Shown here one piece after another: positions 15,389 to 22,823 of a DNA stretch of 64,000 nt. Below the pieces are notes generated by a model. That model saw nothing but the letters and a program-made list of their open reading frames with translations. It did no database searches and was not told the DNA's origin. Position 1 is the stretch's first letter. Every line of letters begins with the position of its first letter. The stretch lies in assembly GCA_045628085.1 (NCBI GenBank), contig JAZQOZ010000157.1, positions 6,940-70,939 on the forward strand. The letters are read 5' to 3'. The stretch is from Firm-04 sp045628085 (lineage in GTDB: Bacteria; Bacillota; Clostridia; Oscillospirales; Ruminococcaceae). Both the position numbers and the translations under genes were made by a program.

Positions 15389-17131
15389 ATGAGTAAAAAA
15401 GAAGAAATAAAGCAGGAGCTGGAATCCGCCGAAAAGGTCTCCGCAGCTGACGCGCTGAAGGAGATCGCAGAGGAGGAACAGGCTGCTGCTGCTTCCGAAG
15501 AAAAGGATGCTGATTCCAAAAAGAAGAAAAAGCGTTCACGTACACCGGAAGCTGAAAAGGAACGCGCGCTGAAAAGCGTCAAGCGCCGCAAAAAGTTCAA
15601 ATACGGTTCACTTGCGGCAATCATTACGATCGTGTTCGTTGCGATCGTTGTCGCGGTCAATCTGATCTGCGGAATGCTCGATGAACGCTATAACTGGAAT
15701 ATCGACCTGACCTCACAGGGACTTTATCAGATCGACGATCAGACGGTTGATTTCCTGCATAAGCTGAACGATGATGTCAAGATCACGGTGCTTGCAAATG
15801 AGGCATATTTCCTGGAAGATTCCAATCTGAAAGTGCTTTCGGAAACACTGACACGCTTCAAGACCGAATCGAACGGCCATATCAGTGTTGAATATGTGGA
15901 TGCAAACAAGAATCCGGAAGCGATCTCGGTTTTCAAGCAGAATTATACCGGCGATCTTCAGTCCGGTGACGTTGTCATTGCAAAGGATGATCTTGTCCGT
16001 GTGATCGCAATGTCCAACGGCGGCTACAGAACAAACGGCCCGACTTCCTATCTGTTTGAGCAGAATGTCAGCATCGACTATTCGACTTATCAGCAGACTT
16101 CCACGCTGTCATTTGTCGGTGAGCAGTCTTTGATCTCTGCGATCATGGGTGTGACTGACCTCAATCCGGTGAAGATCGGCATGATCGACACCACCGGCGG
16201 CAATTCGCTCTATGATGCACGCGATGCTTATAACTATCAGCGTATTCAGGAACTGCTCGAAAAGAATAACTATCAGGTCGAGTCGGTCGATATCGCGCTG
16301 GCTGATCTGAGCGCGGATTACGATGTTCTGATGCTTTGCTCTCCGTCCAATGACCTGACAGAGGCACAGATCCAGAAGATCACCGACTTCCTGAACAACA
16401 GCAATCAGTACGGCAAGAATCTGATCTATTTCGGTTCGCCGTTCAAGAGCAAGAATACAACGAATCTTGATGCGTTCCTCGAACTCTGGGGCCTCAAGTT
16501 CGGTGATGCGTATATTTCCGAGAGCAATGAGGCATCCGCACAGGTCGCATCCATTGCGATCGGTACGGTCGGCGGTATTCCGATCGTGAAGCCGAATATG
16601 GAAGCAGAGCTGAATGCGAATTATCAGGTTTCCACACTTCCGCTGATCGCACCGCTTTGCTGCCCGATCGAGCGTCTGTATGACCAGAATTCCGGCAGAA
16701 ATACCAAAGCACTGCTCACAACTTCGGATACCAGCTATCTCTATCCGCTGGATGAAAACGCAAAGGATCTTGATCCGGATACCGCAGAAAAGGCCAGCTT
16801 CGATGTCGCTGTTCTTTCGGACAGCACCTTTACAGGCGGTGCAGATGTGCTGAAGAGTCAGGTACTTGCATTTGGTTCGGCATGGTTCCTTGATTATATC
16901 GTAGCGGCAAGTGCCGGCAGCTATGACAACTCCAATTATTTTATCAATTTGCTCAATACCCTGACCGGTAAGGAAGCTGCTCTGACCATCGCAACGAAAT
17001 CTCTCGATGATGCAGCTATTACGATCACTGACGCACAGCGCAACGCGATCCGCAACGTGACTGTCTTTATCATTCCGCTTGCAGTTGCTGTAATCGGCGT
17101 GATCGTGTATATAAGGAGAAAGAACAGATGA
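15389..17131 (+). CDS. GldG-family membrane-anchored ABC accessory protein
   Basis: This 580-aa protein has a highly charged, Ala/Lys/Glu-rich cytoplasmic N-terminus (about 1-72), one membrane span (about 74-95), and an extracytoplasmic GldG/ABC_transp_aux domain with NWNIDLTSQGLYQIDDQT and LNDDVKITVLAN. A second span near 555-575 is followed by a basic tail. AGGAGGG precedes ATG 15389. The next gene overlaps it by 4 bp (ATGA), so both are translated together. The role within the transporter is inferred from synteny. Confidence 0.85.
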   Translation: MSKKEEIKQELESAEKVSAADALKEIAEEEQAAAASEEKDADSKKKKKRSRTPEAEKERALKSVKRRKKFKYGSLAAIITIVFVAIVVAVNLICGMLDERYNWNIDLTSQGLYQIDDQTVDFLHKLNDDVKITVLANEAYFLEDSNLKVLSETLTRFKTESNGHISVEYVDANKNPEAISVFKQNYTGDLQSGDVVIAKDDLVRVIAMSNGGYRTNGPTSYLFEQNVSIDYSTYQQTSTLSFVGEQSLISAIMGVTDLNPVKIGMIDTTGGNSLYDARDAYNYQRIQELLEKNNYQVESVDIALADLSADYDVLMLCSPSNDLTEAQIQKITDFLNNSNQYGKNLIYFGSPFKSKNTTNLDAFLELWGLKFGDAYISESNEASAQVASIAIGTVGGIPIVKPNMEAELNANYQVSTLPLIAPLCCPIERLYDQNSGRNTKALLTTSDTSYLYPLDENAKDLDPDTAEKASFDVAVLSDSTFTGGADVLKSQVLAFGSAWFLDYIVAASAGSYDNSNYFINLLNTLTGKEAALTIATKSLDDAAITITDAQRNAIRNVTVFIIPLAVAVIGVIVYIRRKNR

Positions 17132-18642
17132 ACAAGACGCTGAAAGGGATCATCGGCGGCAGTGTGCTGCTTGCGATGCTCGGCGGCGTATTCGCCTATC
17201 TGAAAGTGACCGAGCCGGAGGAGGACGCTGATTCATCGTCATCGTCCTCTGACAGCGGTGTGCAGACAGAACTTTGGAATGCATATTCCGATGACATCAA
17301 TCAGATCGAGGTCAAGAATCCGAACGGCGATTCCTATGTTGCATTTCGCCGTTTCGACAAGACAAAGACGACTGATGCGGAAGGCAATGAGGTCACTGAG
17401 GATATCGCAAACTATATCCTCAAAGGCTATGAAGATCTGCCGATGAATGTGACATCCATCCGTCTGCTTGCGGCGCGTGCCGGATCTGTGACCTCTCAGG
17501 ACACGATCGCAGAGGATGTGCCGGAAGCGGATCTTGCAAAATACGGTCTGGATAAGCCTGTTGAAGTAACGCTTTCTGTTGACAATTCCGAGGATATCAA
17601 ATTTCGTATCGGCAATCAGACACCGGTCGGGGATGACCGCTATGTTGCACTCGACGGCAGCAATACCGTTTATACTGTCACACTGTTCGCTGTTGAGCCG
17701 TATCTGGACGGTATCTCTGAATATCTCGGTACGACGCTGAAAGCGGAACAGGCGGAGGATGACGATACTGTGATCGAATCGCTCCGTGTTGAGCGCAAAG
17801 ACCTTGATTACGATTTCTATTTTGTTTATGATCCGTATTATGATGAAAACTCAAACGGCGGCTCAATGGCAGTTCATGTCATGGAAGAACCGGTCAAATC
17901 GCTGATCAGTGCCGAACGCTCTGCTGAGGTCACAACCGGTCTCTACGGTCTGACTGCATCGGAAGTTCTGACACCGTTCCCGAAGGATGCCGATATCAAG
18001 GCTGCCGGATTGGATGATCCGTCTGTTACCGTGACGATGAAAACCGATGACAAAAAGACGACCGTCTTTTATCTCGGCGACAGCTATCAGAATGCAGACG
18101 GCGAAACACGTTATTACGGAATGCTTGAAGGTACGGACTGTATCTACGGATTCGCACCCGACCAGATCGCCTATGAGGACATGAAAGCTGCCGATATCAT
18201 TTCCAGAAACGTCATTGATATGTATGTCTGGGATATCGGTACGATGAATGTTGAGGGCGGCGGAGAAAAGCTCAGCTTTACCGTTCAGGGCGAGAGCAAG
18301 GAAGATGCTGTCGTGACCTATCAGGGCGAACAGCAGGATGATGACGGCATCGAGCGCTACCGTAAATTCTATTCCTATCTGCTCCAGACAAAGGCAGAGG
18401 ATCTGATCCTGCCGGGGGATGAACCGAAGCTGACCGGTGATCCGCTTGCTGCTGTGAAGATCGACCGTCAGGACGGTAAGCGCAGCTATGATATCAAATT
18501 CTATGATGCAGGAAATATGAAGGCTTGTATCGTCATTGACGGTGAGCCAAGATTTTATTGCCGCAAATCATACGTAGACACGCTGCTGTCAAATATGAAA
18601 ATCTACGATGACGCAGAGAAGGAATTTGTAATGTCCTGGTAA
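17128..18642 (+). CDS. DUF4340-type membrane-anchored protein of the Gld-like operon
   Basis: This 504-aa protein has an N-terminal membrane anchor (about residues 7-27), a Ser/Asp-rich linker, and long extracytoplasmic repeats of the DUF4340 type, such as ADLAKYGLDKPVEVTLSVD and IKAAGLDDPSVTVTMKTDD, each followed by a strand like FYLGDSYQ. It is the usual last partner of GldA-F-G-like ABC operons in Clostridia. It starts within the last codons of the GldG-like gene. Biochemical function is unknown. Confidence 0.85.
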   Translation: MNKTLKGIIGGSVLLAMLGGVFAYLKVTEPEEDADSSSSSSDSGVQTELWNAYSDDINQIEVKNPNGDSYVAFRRFDKTKTTDAEGNEVTEDIANYILKGYEDLPMNVTSIRLLAARAGSVTSQDTIAEDVPEADLAKYGLDKPVEVTLSVDNSEDIKFRIGNQTPVGDDRYVALDGSNTVYTVTLFAVEPYLDGISEYLGTTLKAEQAEDDDTVIESLRVERKDLDYDFYFVYDPYYDENSNGGSMAVHVMEEPVKSLISAERSAEVTTGLYGLTASEVLTPFPKDADIKAAGLDDPSVTVTMKTDDKKTTVFYLGDSYQNADGETRYYGMLEGTDCIYGFAPDQIAYEDMKAADIISRNVIDMYVWDIGTMNVEGGGEKLSFTVQGESKEDAVVTYQGEQQDDDGIERYRKFYSYLLQTKAEDLILPGDEPKLTGDPLAAVKIDRQDGKRSYDIKFYDAGNMKACIVIDGEPRFYCRKSYVDTLLSNMKIYDDAEKEFVMSW

Positions 18643-18676
18643 TTACGGATTCCGCAGAAGAAAGGGAGGTTTTTCT

Positions 18677-18961
18677 ATGAGCGAATATTTTACCTATAAA
18701 TCGCGGCCGGTTGTCCGCAACGGCAGAACGCTTTATTACGGCAGCATGGCTGCATCCTATGTCGTAATGATGAATGTGACCGCTGAGGGATCGGAAGGAG
18801 AACTGAAAACCGCCTCAGAAGTCAAGTGCTATCTGATGAAAACCGATAAGAATCTGAATCCGATTGAGGCGATCACCAAAACCGCAGTTCGTACAACGCT
18901 TTTTGAAGCGCTGGAGCTTGCAGCAGCATGGCTGAAATCCACCGAGCCGGCAGTCGGCTGA
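18677..18961 (+). CDS. Small conserved-looking protein of unknown function
   Basis: This 94-aa protein begins MSEYFTYKSRPVVRNGRTLYYG and has a mixed beta/alpha pattern with no membrane segment. AAAGGGAGG lies 8 bp before ATG 18677. It is 34 bp downstream of the DUF4340 gene and just before a strong terminator, so it is the last gene of that operon. I do not recognise a family. Confidence 0.75.
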   Translation: MSEYFTYKSRPVVRNGRTLYYGSMAASYVVMMNVTAEGSEGELKTASEVKCYLMKTDKNLNPIEAITKTAVRTTLFEALELAAAWLKSTEPAVG

Positions 18962-18976
18962 ATTGAAACCCAAGAA

Positions 18977-19011
18977 CCGCCGCAGAGCAGAGAACGCTTT
19001 GCGGCGGATTT
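18977..19011 (+). terminator. Intrinsic terminator of the ABC operon
   Basis: A 12-bp G+C-rich stem (CCGCCGCAGAGC with GCTTTGCGGCGG) and a 7-nt loop are followed by ATTTT, directly after the 94-aa gene. Confidence 0.88.
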
Positions 19012-19019
19012 TCATGCCG

Positions 19020-19054
19020 AAAAAACAGCCGGTATGCTGTCTGCACACCGGCTG
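19020..19054 (-). terminator. Intrinsic terminator of the cotJ operon
   Basis: On the minus strand CAGCCGGT and ACCGGCTG form the arms and six T residues follow (19020-19025). It lies 10 bp beyond the cotJC stop and would end the reconstituted cotJABC transcript. Confidence 0.88.
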
Positions 19055-19064
19055 AACGTATCAT

Positions 19065-19626
19065 TTACCGCATCCGCAGATTTGTCCGCGGACGGCGCAT
19101 CGGATCAAAAGATACATTTGTCGCATAAGGATTATTCGGATTTGCGGCGAATTGTGCGATTTGATCCTGCACAAGCCGCAAGCCCTCACCGAAACGCTGA
19201 TAATGCACGATCTCCCGTTCACGCAGAAAACGGATCACATCACGTACATCCGGATCGTCAGCAAGCCGCAGAATATTATCATAGGTGGTGCGTGCTTTCT
19301 GCTCTGCGGCAAGATCTTCGTGCAGATCAGTGACCGCATCACCGGTAGACTGGAATGTTGCTGCGGAAAAGGGGATACCTGATGCTGATGCCGGATAGAT
19401 CCCGACCGTGTGATCGACGAAATAATCCGCAAAGCCCTGCGCTTCAAGCTGCTCCGGTGTCAGATCCTTCGTCAGCTGATAGATCAGCGCCGATACAATT
19501 TCCATGTGCCCAAGTTCTTCCGTTCCGATATCCGTCAAAATGCCCTGAAGTTCACGCAGCGGCATCGTATAACGCTGATTCAGATAACGCATGGAAGCAC
19601 CGAGTTCACCGTCCGGACCGCCGAGC
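19065..19626 (-). pseudogene. cotJC: cotJC, 3' part (spore-coat manganese catalase), severed by the prophage
   Basis: This piece encodes the last 183 residues of CotJC, from PDGELGASMRYLNQRY to the C-terminus. It contains the di-manganese ligand motifs: Glu in PDGEL, EELGHMEIV (ExxH), LHEDLAAEQKAR and REREIVHYQRF. It has no start of its own: reading upstream crosses into the phage attachment site and the integrase 3' end, where only an unsupported TTG (19670) is available. The missing 31 N-terminal codons are at 54712-54825. Joining the two at the shared core GACCGCCGAGC gives an uninterrupted 214-aa CotJC. In the integrated state the gene is inactive; excision would restore it. Confidence 0.93.
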
Positions 19627-19641
19627 GCCAAATAGATATAA
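19616..19641. other. attL (cotJC/prophage junction beside the integrase)
   Basis: The core GACCGCCGAGC (19616-19626) is shared with attR. The phage arm CGCCAAATAGATATAA (19626-19641) is the inverted repeat of the arm at 54712-54727, matching at 14 of 16 positions. In the reconstructed attP the centre of symmetry falls on the dinucleotide CC (19618-19619 here), the predicted crossover point. Confidence 0.88.
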
Positions 19642-19647
19642 TCCGTA

Positions 19648-21069
19648 TCACAAATGATAAACGATCTCAATGCGGCCGCTTGGCTTCATTAGTATGATCT
19701 GATCAACGAATGTGTGCAGCGTCTGGTTTTTGATGATCTCGCTTGCACATGGATCTGTGAGCGTCGTCAGGCTCGTTTCTGCGCGCCATCTGAATGCACT
19801 GGTATCAGGTGTCGGTACAACCTCTATAAGCTCTGCACGAAGCGCAGAGAGCCGTTCTGTGATGCGCTGCTTGTTTTGCCTGTATTCGTCCAGCGTGTCG
19901 ATACCAGCCTCAAATGCTTCTCTGACGCGCTCCAGCTTGCGCTCTTCCTTTTCGATAAGTGCCGGGATCGGTGATTCAGCCGATTTCGGCACGTTTTGTT
20001 TTATCACAAGGGATTCAAAATCAGGATCCTCCAGATCCTCGCGGATCTTGTCGAGCACGGCTGCATTGATCTTGGCGATTGAGATCGCGTGCGATATCTT
20101 GCACTTGCCTCTGCCATAATTGTGGCATTGCAGGTATTTCCCAGTCGATGACATGATCAGAGTTCCGCCGCAATGATCACAGCGAACCATGCCTTTGAGC
20201 ATGAATTGCACCGGCTGATCGTTCCTGGCGTATTTCTTATACATCTTCTTGGTGTCGGCACGCTTGGCCTGCGCAGCGTCAAAGACTTCCTGTGTGATGA
20301 TTGGCTTGTGCTGACCGTCAACACATTGATCCTGTTCATGGAAACGATCAGAGCGATCGCCGGTCAGACTGCGCCGCAGCTTGCCGAGGTATACCGGATT
20401 CGTCAAAATGTACTCTACCGTGCGATTCTCGAATGGGTTGCCGTGCCTTGATGTAATTCCCATCTCATTGAGCTTGCGTGCGATCTGGCGCACAGGAACG
20501 CCGCTCAGATAGTCCTCAAAGATCATCTGCACGATCGGAGCAGCTGTCTCATCCGGGAAGAAGATGCCGTCCTGCATCCGGTAACCGAACGGCGGCTGTG
20601 ATACGACTCCGCCGCGGGAGAACTTCTCAGACATGCCGCGTCTAACTTCCTCAGCGAGGTTCAGGCTGTAGTATTCGTCCATTGCCTCGATCAGTGCTTC
20701 GATCAGGATTGAGGTCTTGTCTTCAGTGAGCTGCTCGGAGATGCTGATAACCTCGATGCCGCATTGCTTGCGCAGCATCGACTTGTATACAATGCTGTCC
20801 TCGCGGTTCCGGGCGAACCGGCTGAACTTCCACAGCAGGATGACGTCAAAGGGCTTCGGCTTCAGCTTTGCTGTGCCGATCATGCGCTGGAACTCCACGC
20901 GCTTGTCAGTTTTTCTGCCGCTGATGCCCTCGTCAGCGAAGACGAATTCTTCCGGCAGGATCAGGTCATGCTCCTTGGCATACTTCCGGATTGCTTTGAG
21001 CTGGCTGTCCGGCGAAAACTCAATCTGATCCTCTGTAGATACACGGATATATGCCGCGGCGGTTTTCAT
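19648..21069 (-). CDS. int: Large serine recombinase (phage integrase)
   Basis: This 473-aa recombinase integrates and excises the prophage. The resolvase domain (1-150) has the nucleophile Ser11 in AAYIRVSTEDQ, plus DEGISGRKTDKR and LWKFSRFARN. A recombinase domain follows (SQPPFGYRMQDG, LNEMGITSRHG), then a zinc ribbon with CDHCGG and a later Cys pair near 305-330, and a coiled coil (about 370-425). ATG 21069 is preferred because AAAGGAG precedes it by 8-9 bp; an ATG at 21087 has no ribosome site. It is 32 bp downstream of the NYN gene, so the two are probably co-transcribed. It reads toward attL and its stop is 22 bp from the core. Confidence 0.95.
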   Translation of the reverse strand: MKTAAAYIRVSTEDQIEFSPDSQLKAIRKYAKEHDLILPEEFVFADEGISGRKTDKRVEFQRMIGTAKLKPKPFDVILLWKFSRFARNREDSIVYKSMLRKQCGIEVISISEQLTEDKTSILIEALIEAMDEYYSLNLAEEVRRGMSEKFSRGGVVSQPPFGYRMQDGIFFPDETAAPIVQMIFEDYLSGVPVRQIARKLNEMGITSRHGNPFENRTVEYILTNPVYLGKLRRSLTGDRSDRFHEQDQCVDGQHKPIITQEVFDAAQAKRADTKKMYKKYARNDQPVQFMLKGMVRCDHCGGTLIMSSTGKYLQCHNYGRGKCKISHAISIAKINAAVLDKIREDLEDPDFESLVIKQNVPKSAESPIPALIEKEERKLERVREAFEAGIDTLDEYRQNKQRITERLSALRAELIEVVPTPDTSAFRWRAETSLTTLTDPCASEIIKNQTLHTFVDQIILMKPSGRIEIVYHL

Positions 21070-21083
21070 AGGCAGCGCTCCTT

Positions 21084-21098
21084 TCATACTTTGTATGA
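21084..21098. promoter_or_regulatory. Inverted repeat just upstream of the integrase ribosome site
   Basis: TCATAC-AAA-GTATGA (minus strand) is a perfect 6-bp inverted repeat between the NYN gene and int. It contains CATACAAA, close to the sigma-E/sigma-K -10 (CATACAAT), but no convincing -35 is present and the start point would fall in the ribosome site. It could equally be an operator or a small hairpin. Confidence 0.3.
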
Positions 21099-21101
21099 CA
21101 C

Positions 21102-21809
21102 TTACGTATCCTCTGTGCGTTCAGTTCTTGGCGTGCTGCGAATCAATCCGTCAATATGTTCATGAAGGTTCGGCTTAATCGTAGCTCCCATCGGTGCAAG
21201 AATCATATCAATACCTTCGCGGCGTGCCTGTTTTGAGGCTGGAACGAAATCACTATCTCCAGATATCAGTATGATTTGATCAACCTGCTTTTTGAGCGCC
21301 AAAGAAGTCATATCGACGCCAATTCTCATATCAACACCTTTTTGGATAATTTCAAGCCGAAAGTCTCGTTCTGTTAAGTCTGCTACTTGAATATCGCCTC
21401 GAACTAGCTTTTTTACAGCTTTTGTGTCGAGAGAATAGTGCAGAGAATCTTCGGATAATTCGCCAAGTCGTAGAGCGAATTTCCTCATATTTTTCAGTTC
21501 GTTCAGGAAATCAACTTGCCAACGGTATAAATCTGTTGTTTTCAGATCAACAGTAGTTTGAAGAAGCGGATGATATACTTTTTTGCTGCTCGGCGGGCAG
21601 TCATAATAAAAAATACGATACAAATCACGCTTTTCATGCTTGTTTTGATGAAGAAGCCACATACAGTAAGATTTTAGTTCTTCTGCACGTTCATGTGGCG
21701 TTTTTTCTCCCCACAGATTATGTGCTCTTATTTTATAGAATCCACCATCAACGAGAATTGCAGTTTTTTTATCAAACTTCTCAATACGTTCATTTTGTGT
21801 ATCCGGCAT
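21102..21809 (-). CDS. NYN-domain (LabA/PIN-like) putative ribonuclease
   Basis: This 235-aa soluble protein has an NYN fold: the first acidic motif KTAILVDGGFYKIRA near residue 15 and the late motif QIILISGDSDFVPASKQARREG near 180, both typical of metal-dependent PIN-like nucleases. ATG 21809 has AGGAGG 8-9 bp upstream. Longer in-frame extensions run through a structured leader and the promoter and are not credible. It is the first gene of the operon with int. Such genes are often carried by prophages; the RNA substrate here is unknown. Confidence 0.87.
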   Translation of the reverse strand: MPDTQNERIEKFDKKTAILVDGGFYKIRAHNLWGEKTPHERAEELKSYCMWLLHQNKHEKRDLYRIFYYDCPPSSKKVYHPLLQTTVDLKTTDLYRWQVDFLNELKNMRKFALRLGELSEDSLHYSLDTKAVKKLVRGDIQVADLTERDFRLEIIQKGVDMRIGVDMTSLALKKQVDQIILISGDSDFVPASKQARREGIDMILAPMGATIKPNLHEHIDGLIRSTPRTERTEDT

Positions 21810-21825
21810 ATTTGTACCTCCTGAA

Positions 21826-21911
21826 TATAAAAAGCCCCCGGGTTCGTCACACCCCTTATAGCGGGGGGAGTACTGCCGAGGGCTCACTTTCAGTTGTAAT
21901 CGATTGATTAC
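21826..21911 (-). promoter_or_regulatory. Structured leader with terminator-like stem before the NYN-int operon
   Basis: Transcription from the promoter at 21918-21946 would start near 21911. The leader contains an outer stem (AGCCCTCGG 21876-21884 with CCGGGGGCT 21833-21841) and an inner stem (ACTCCCC with GGGGTGT). It is followed at once by TTTTTAT and then the NYN ribosome site. This is the geometry of an attenuator or a ligand-sensing leader. I cannot assign a known riboswitch class. Confidence 0.6.
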
Positions 21912-21913
21912 AA
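21894..21913. promoter_or_regulatory. 20-bp palindromic operator at the NYN-int promoter
   Basis: TTGTAATC-GATT-GATTACAA is a perfect 8-bp inverted repeat that covers the transcription start and the first transcribed bases of the NYN-int promoter. A dimeric repressor bound here would block integrase expression. It is unlike the XRE operators at 22686-22763. Confidence 0.65.
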
Positions 21914-21917
21914 TTCT

Positions 21918-21946
21918 AGTATACGCGATTCTCGGCAAAATGTCAA
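21918..21946 (-). promoter_or_regulatory. Sigma-A promoter of the NYN-int operon
   Basis: Consensus TTGACA (21941-21946) and TATACT (21918-21923), minus strand, with a 17-bp spacer. Confidence 0.85.
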
Positions 21947-22022
21947 CTCTTAAATTCTGGCGTTTTTTGAAGAAAAAAGCAGCTTTTCGGTCAAAATTAC
22001 TCAAAAAGCGGCGAAAATCGAA

Positions 22023-22041
22023 TGTCAACATTTTGTTGACA
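22023..22041. promoter_or_regulatory. 19-bp perfect palindrome between int and repressor modules
   Basis: TGTCAACA-TTT-TGTTGACA has perfect 8-bp arms. Each arm contains a TTGACA-like hexamer but no good -10 lies at the right distance on either strand, so it is more likely an operator than a promoter. Confidence 0.4.
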
Positions 22042-22088
22042 GTTTTCGACATAACTGCTGATGTGCATTTTTATACACACGGATGCTC

Positions 22089-22117
22089 TTGACAAAACAA
22101 ATGTTTCGTGCTACAAT
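22089..22117 (+). promoter_or_regulatory. Sigma-A promoter of a short LexA-box RNA
   Basis: TTGACA (22089-22094) and TACAAT (22112-22117) are separated by 17 bp. The start point is near 22124. No coding sequence follows before the terminator at 22139-22172. Confidence 0.8.
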
Positions 22118-22123
22118 GGAATT

Positions 22124-22172
22124 ATAGAACACTTGTTCGCGTTGGCTGACTTCGGTCAGTCGGCGCTTTTTT
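22124..22172 (+). ncRNA. Candidate short RNA, convergent with the repressor gene
   Basis: Between the promoter at 22089-22117 and a strong terminator there is room for a transcript of only about 49 nt. The terminator stem is 12 bp (22139-22150 with 22155-22166, including G-U pairs), has a TTCG loop and is followed by six T residues. The RNA is antisense to the last codons and stop (22156-22158) of the xre repressor; read-through would extend the antisense region. The layout resembles lambda OOP, a short RNA antisense to the 3' end of a regulatory gene. Confidence 0.6.
22126..22139. promoter_or_regulatory. LexA (DinR) SOS box at the short-RNA start site
   Basis: AGAACACTTGTTCG matches the Gram-positive SOS box CGAAC-N4-GTTCG at all but the first base and overlaps the expected transcription start. 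DNA damage would therefore be expected to release the promoter. Confidence 0.7.
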
Positions 22173-22650
22173 CTTTTTGGCTTTCTTCATGCCACTTTGC
22201 AAATAGCTCTTGTTTCGCATAAAACAATACCTTGGTCTTGCGAAAGTCAGGAAGCTGCCGGTACATATCAACTAAATCATGTTCATCAGCTGAAAGGCGA
22301 TTTACTGTATGCGCTGCTTCTAATTGTGCTTCTAAGTGATCTCTGTCAGTTTGCCATTTTAGTGCAATGTTCAAATCGCTGCCAGCAGTTTCTAATATAT
22401 CTTGATCTATCCCGTTTACCGTATCAAGGACAGAATCATCAACAACAATTTCACTTTTGCCGAGCAGATAATCGACAGATACGCTAAAGTAATTAGATAT
22501 TCGTTGTAGTGTATCACCTTTTGGCACATTTCCATTTTTTTGCCAATCTCCTATTGCATTGATATTAAGCCCCAGATCGGCAAGAAACTTCTTTTGTGTT
22601 ATTCCACGTTCCTTTATGAGCTTTTTGAGATTATCGACAAACAATGACAT
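22156..22650 (-). CDS. XRE-family prophage repressor
   Basis: This 164-aa protein has an N-terminal helix-turn-helix (about 5-60: LKKLIKERGITQKKFLADLG, then NVPKGDTLQRISNYFSVSVDYLLG). A C-terminal region (about 65-150) is predicted helical and probably mediates oligomerisation. No S24 protease motif is visible, so LexA-like self-cleavage is not supported. ATG 22650 follows GAGGTG by about 8 bp. It is transcribed from the promoter at 22773-22801 with a 115-nt leader. Its natural targets are the three dyads at 22686-22763. Confidence 0.88.
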   Translation of the reverse strand: MSLFVDNLKKLIKERGITQKKFLADLGLNINAIGDWQKNGNVPKGDTLQRISNYFSVSVDYLLGKSEIVVDDSVLDTVNGIDQDILETAGSDLNIALKWQTDRDHLEAQLEAAHTVNRLSADEHDLVDMYRQLPDFRKTKVLFYAKQELFAKWHEESQKEKSAD

Positions 22651-22685
22651 AATATTACACCTCTTTTCTGTATTAATATACAAAA

Positions 22686-22763
22686 TCAAGAAAAATCATG
22701 ATTTGATATTGACAGTCAAGAAAATCCATGATATAATAGCGACAGAAACAAGATTATTCTTGA
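22686..22763. promoter_or_regulatory. Three-operator cluster of the lysogeny switch
   Basis: Three 16-bp dyads fit TCAAGA-N4-TCWTGA: O1 at 22686-22701, O2 at 22716-22731 (exactly 30 bp from O1), and O3 at 22748-22763. O2 fills the spacer of the rightward promoter, O1 is upstream of its -35, and O3 lies between the two transcription starts. One further base matches on the outer side of O1 and O2. Confidence 0.8.
22709..22737 (+). promoter_or_regulatory. Rightward early promoter (pR-like)
   Basis: Perfect TTGACA (22709-22714) and TATAAT (22732-22737) with a 17-bp spacer. The start is near 22744. It reads into the Cro-like gene and the early operon and is covered by O2. Confidence 0.9.
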
Positions 22764-22772
22764 TTCATTTAC

Positions 22773-22801
22773 AGTATAACACACCAGAGTAAAAATGTCA
22801 A
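22773..22801 (-). promoter_or_regulatory. Leftward repressor promoter (pL-like)
   Basis: TTGACA (22796-22801) and TATACT (22773-22778), minus strand, 17-bp spacer. The start is near 22766, so it fires directly toward the rightward promoter; the two transcripts overlap by about 22 nt. Confidence 0.85.
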
Positions 22802-22823
22802 GTGGAAAGCGAGGTGAAAGAAA

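Noticed and set aside
19065..19670. A free-standing 201-aa catalase gene starting at TTG 19670
   Set aside because: The first 16 codons come from the phage attachment region and the integrase 3' end, with no ribosome site. It is better read as the severed 3' part of cotJC.
22156..22650. LexA-like self-cleaving repressor
   Set aside because: No Ala/Cys-Gly cleavage site or Ser/Lys dyad of peptidase S24 is visible; the protein is too short and helical in its C-terminal half.
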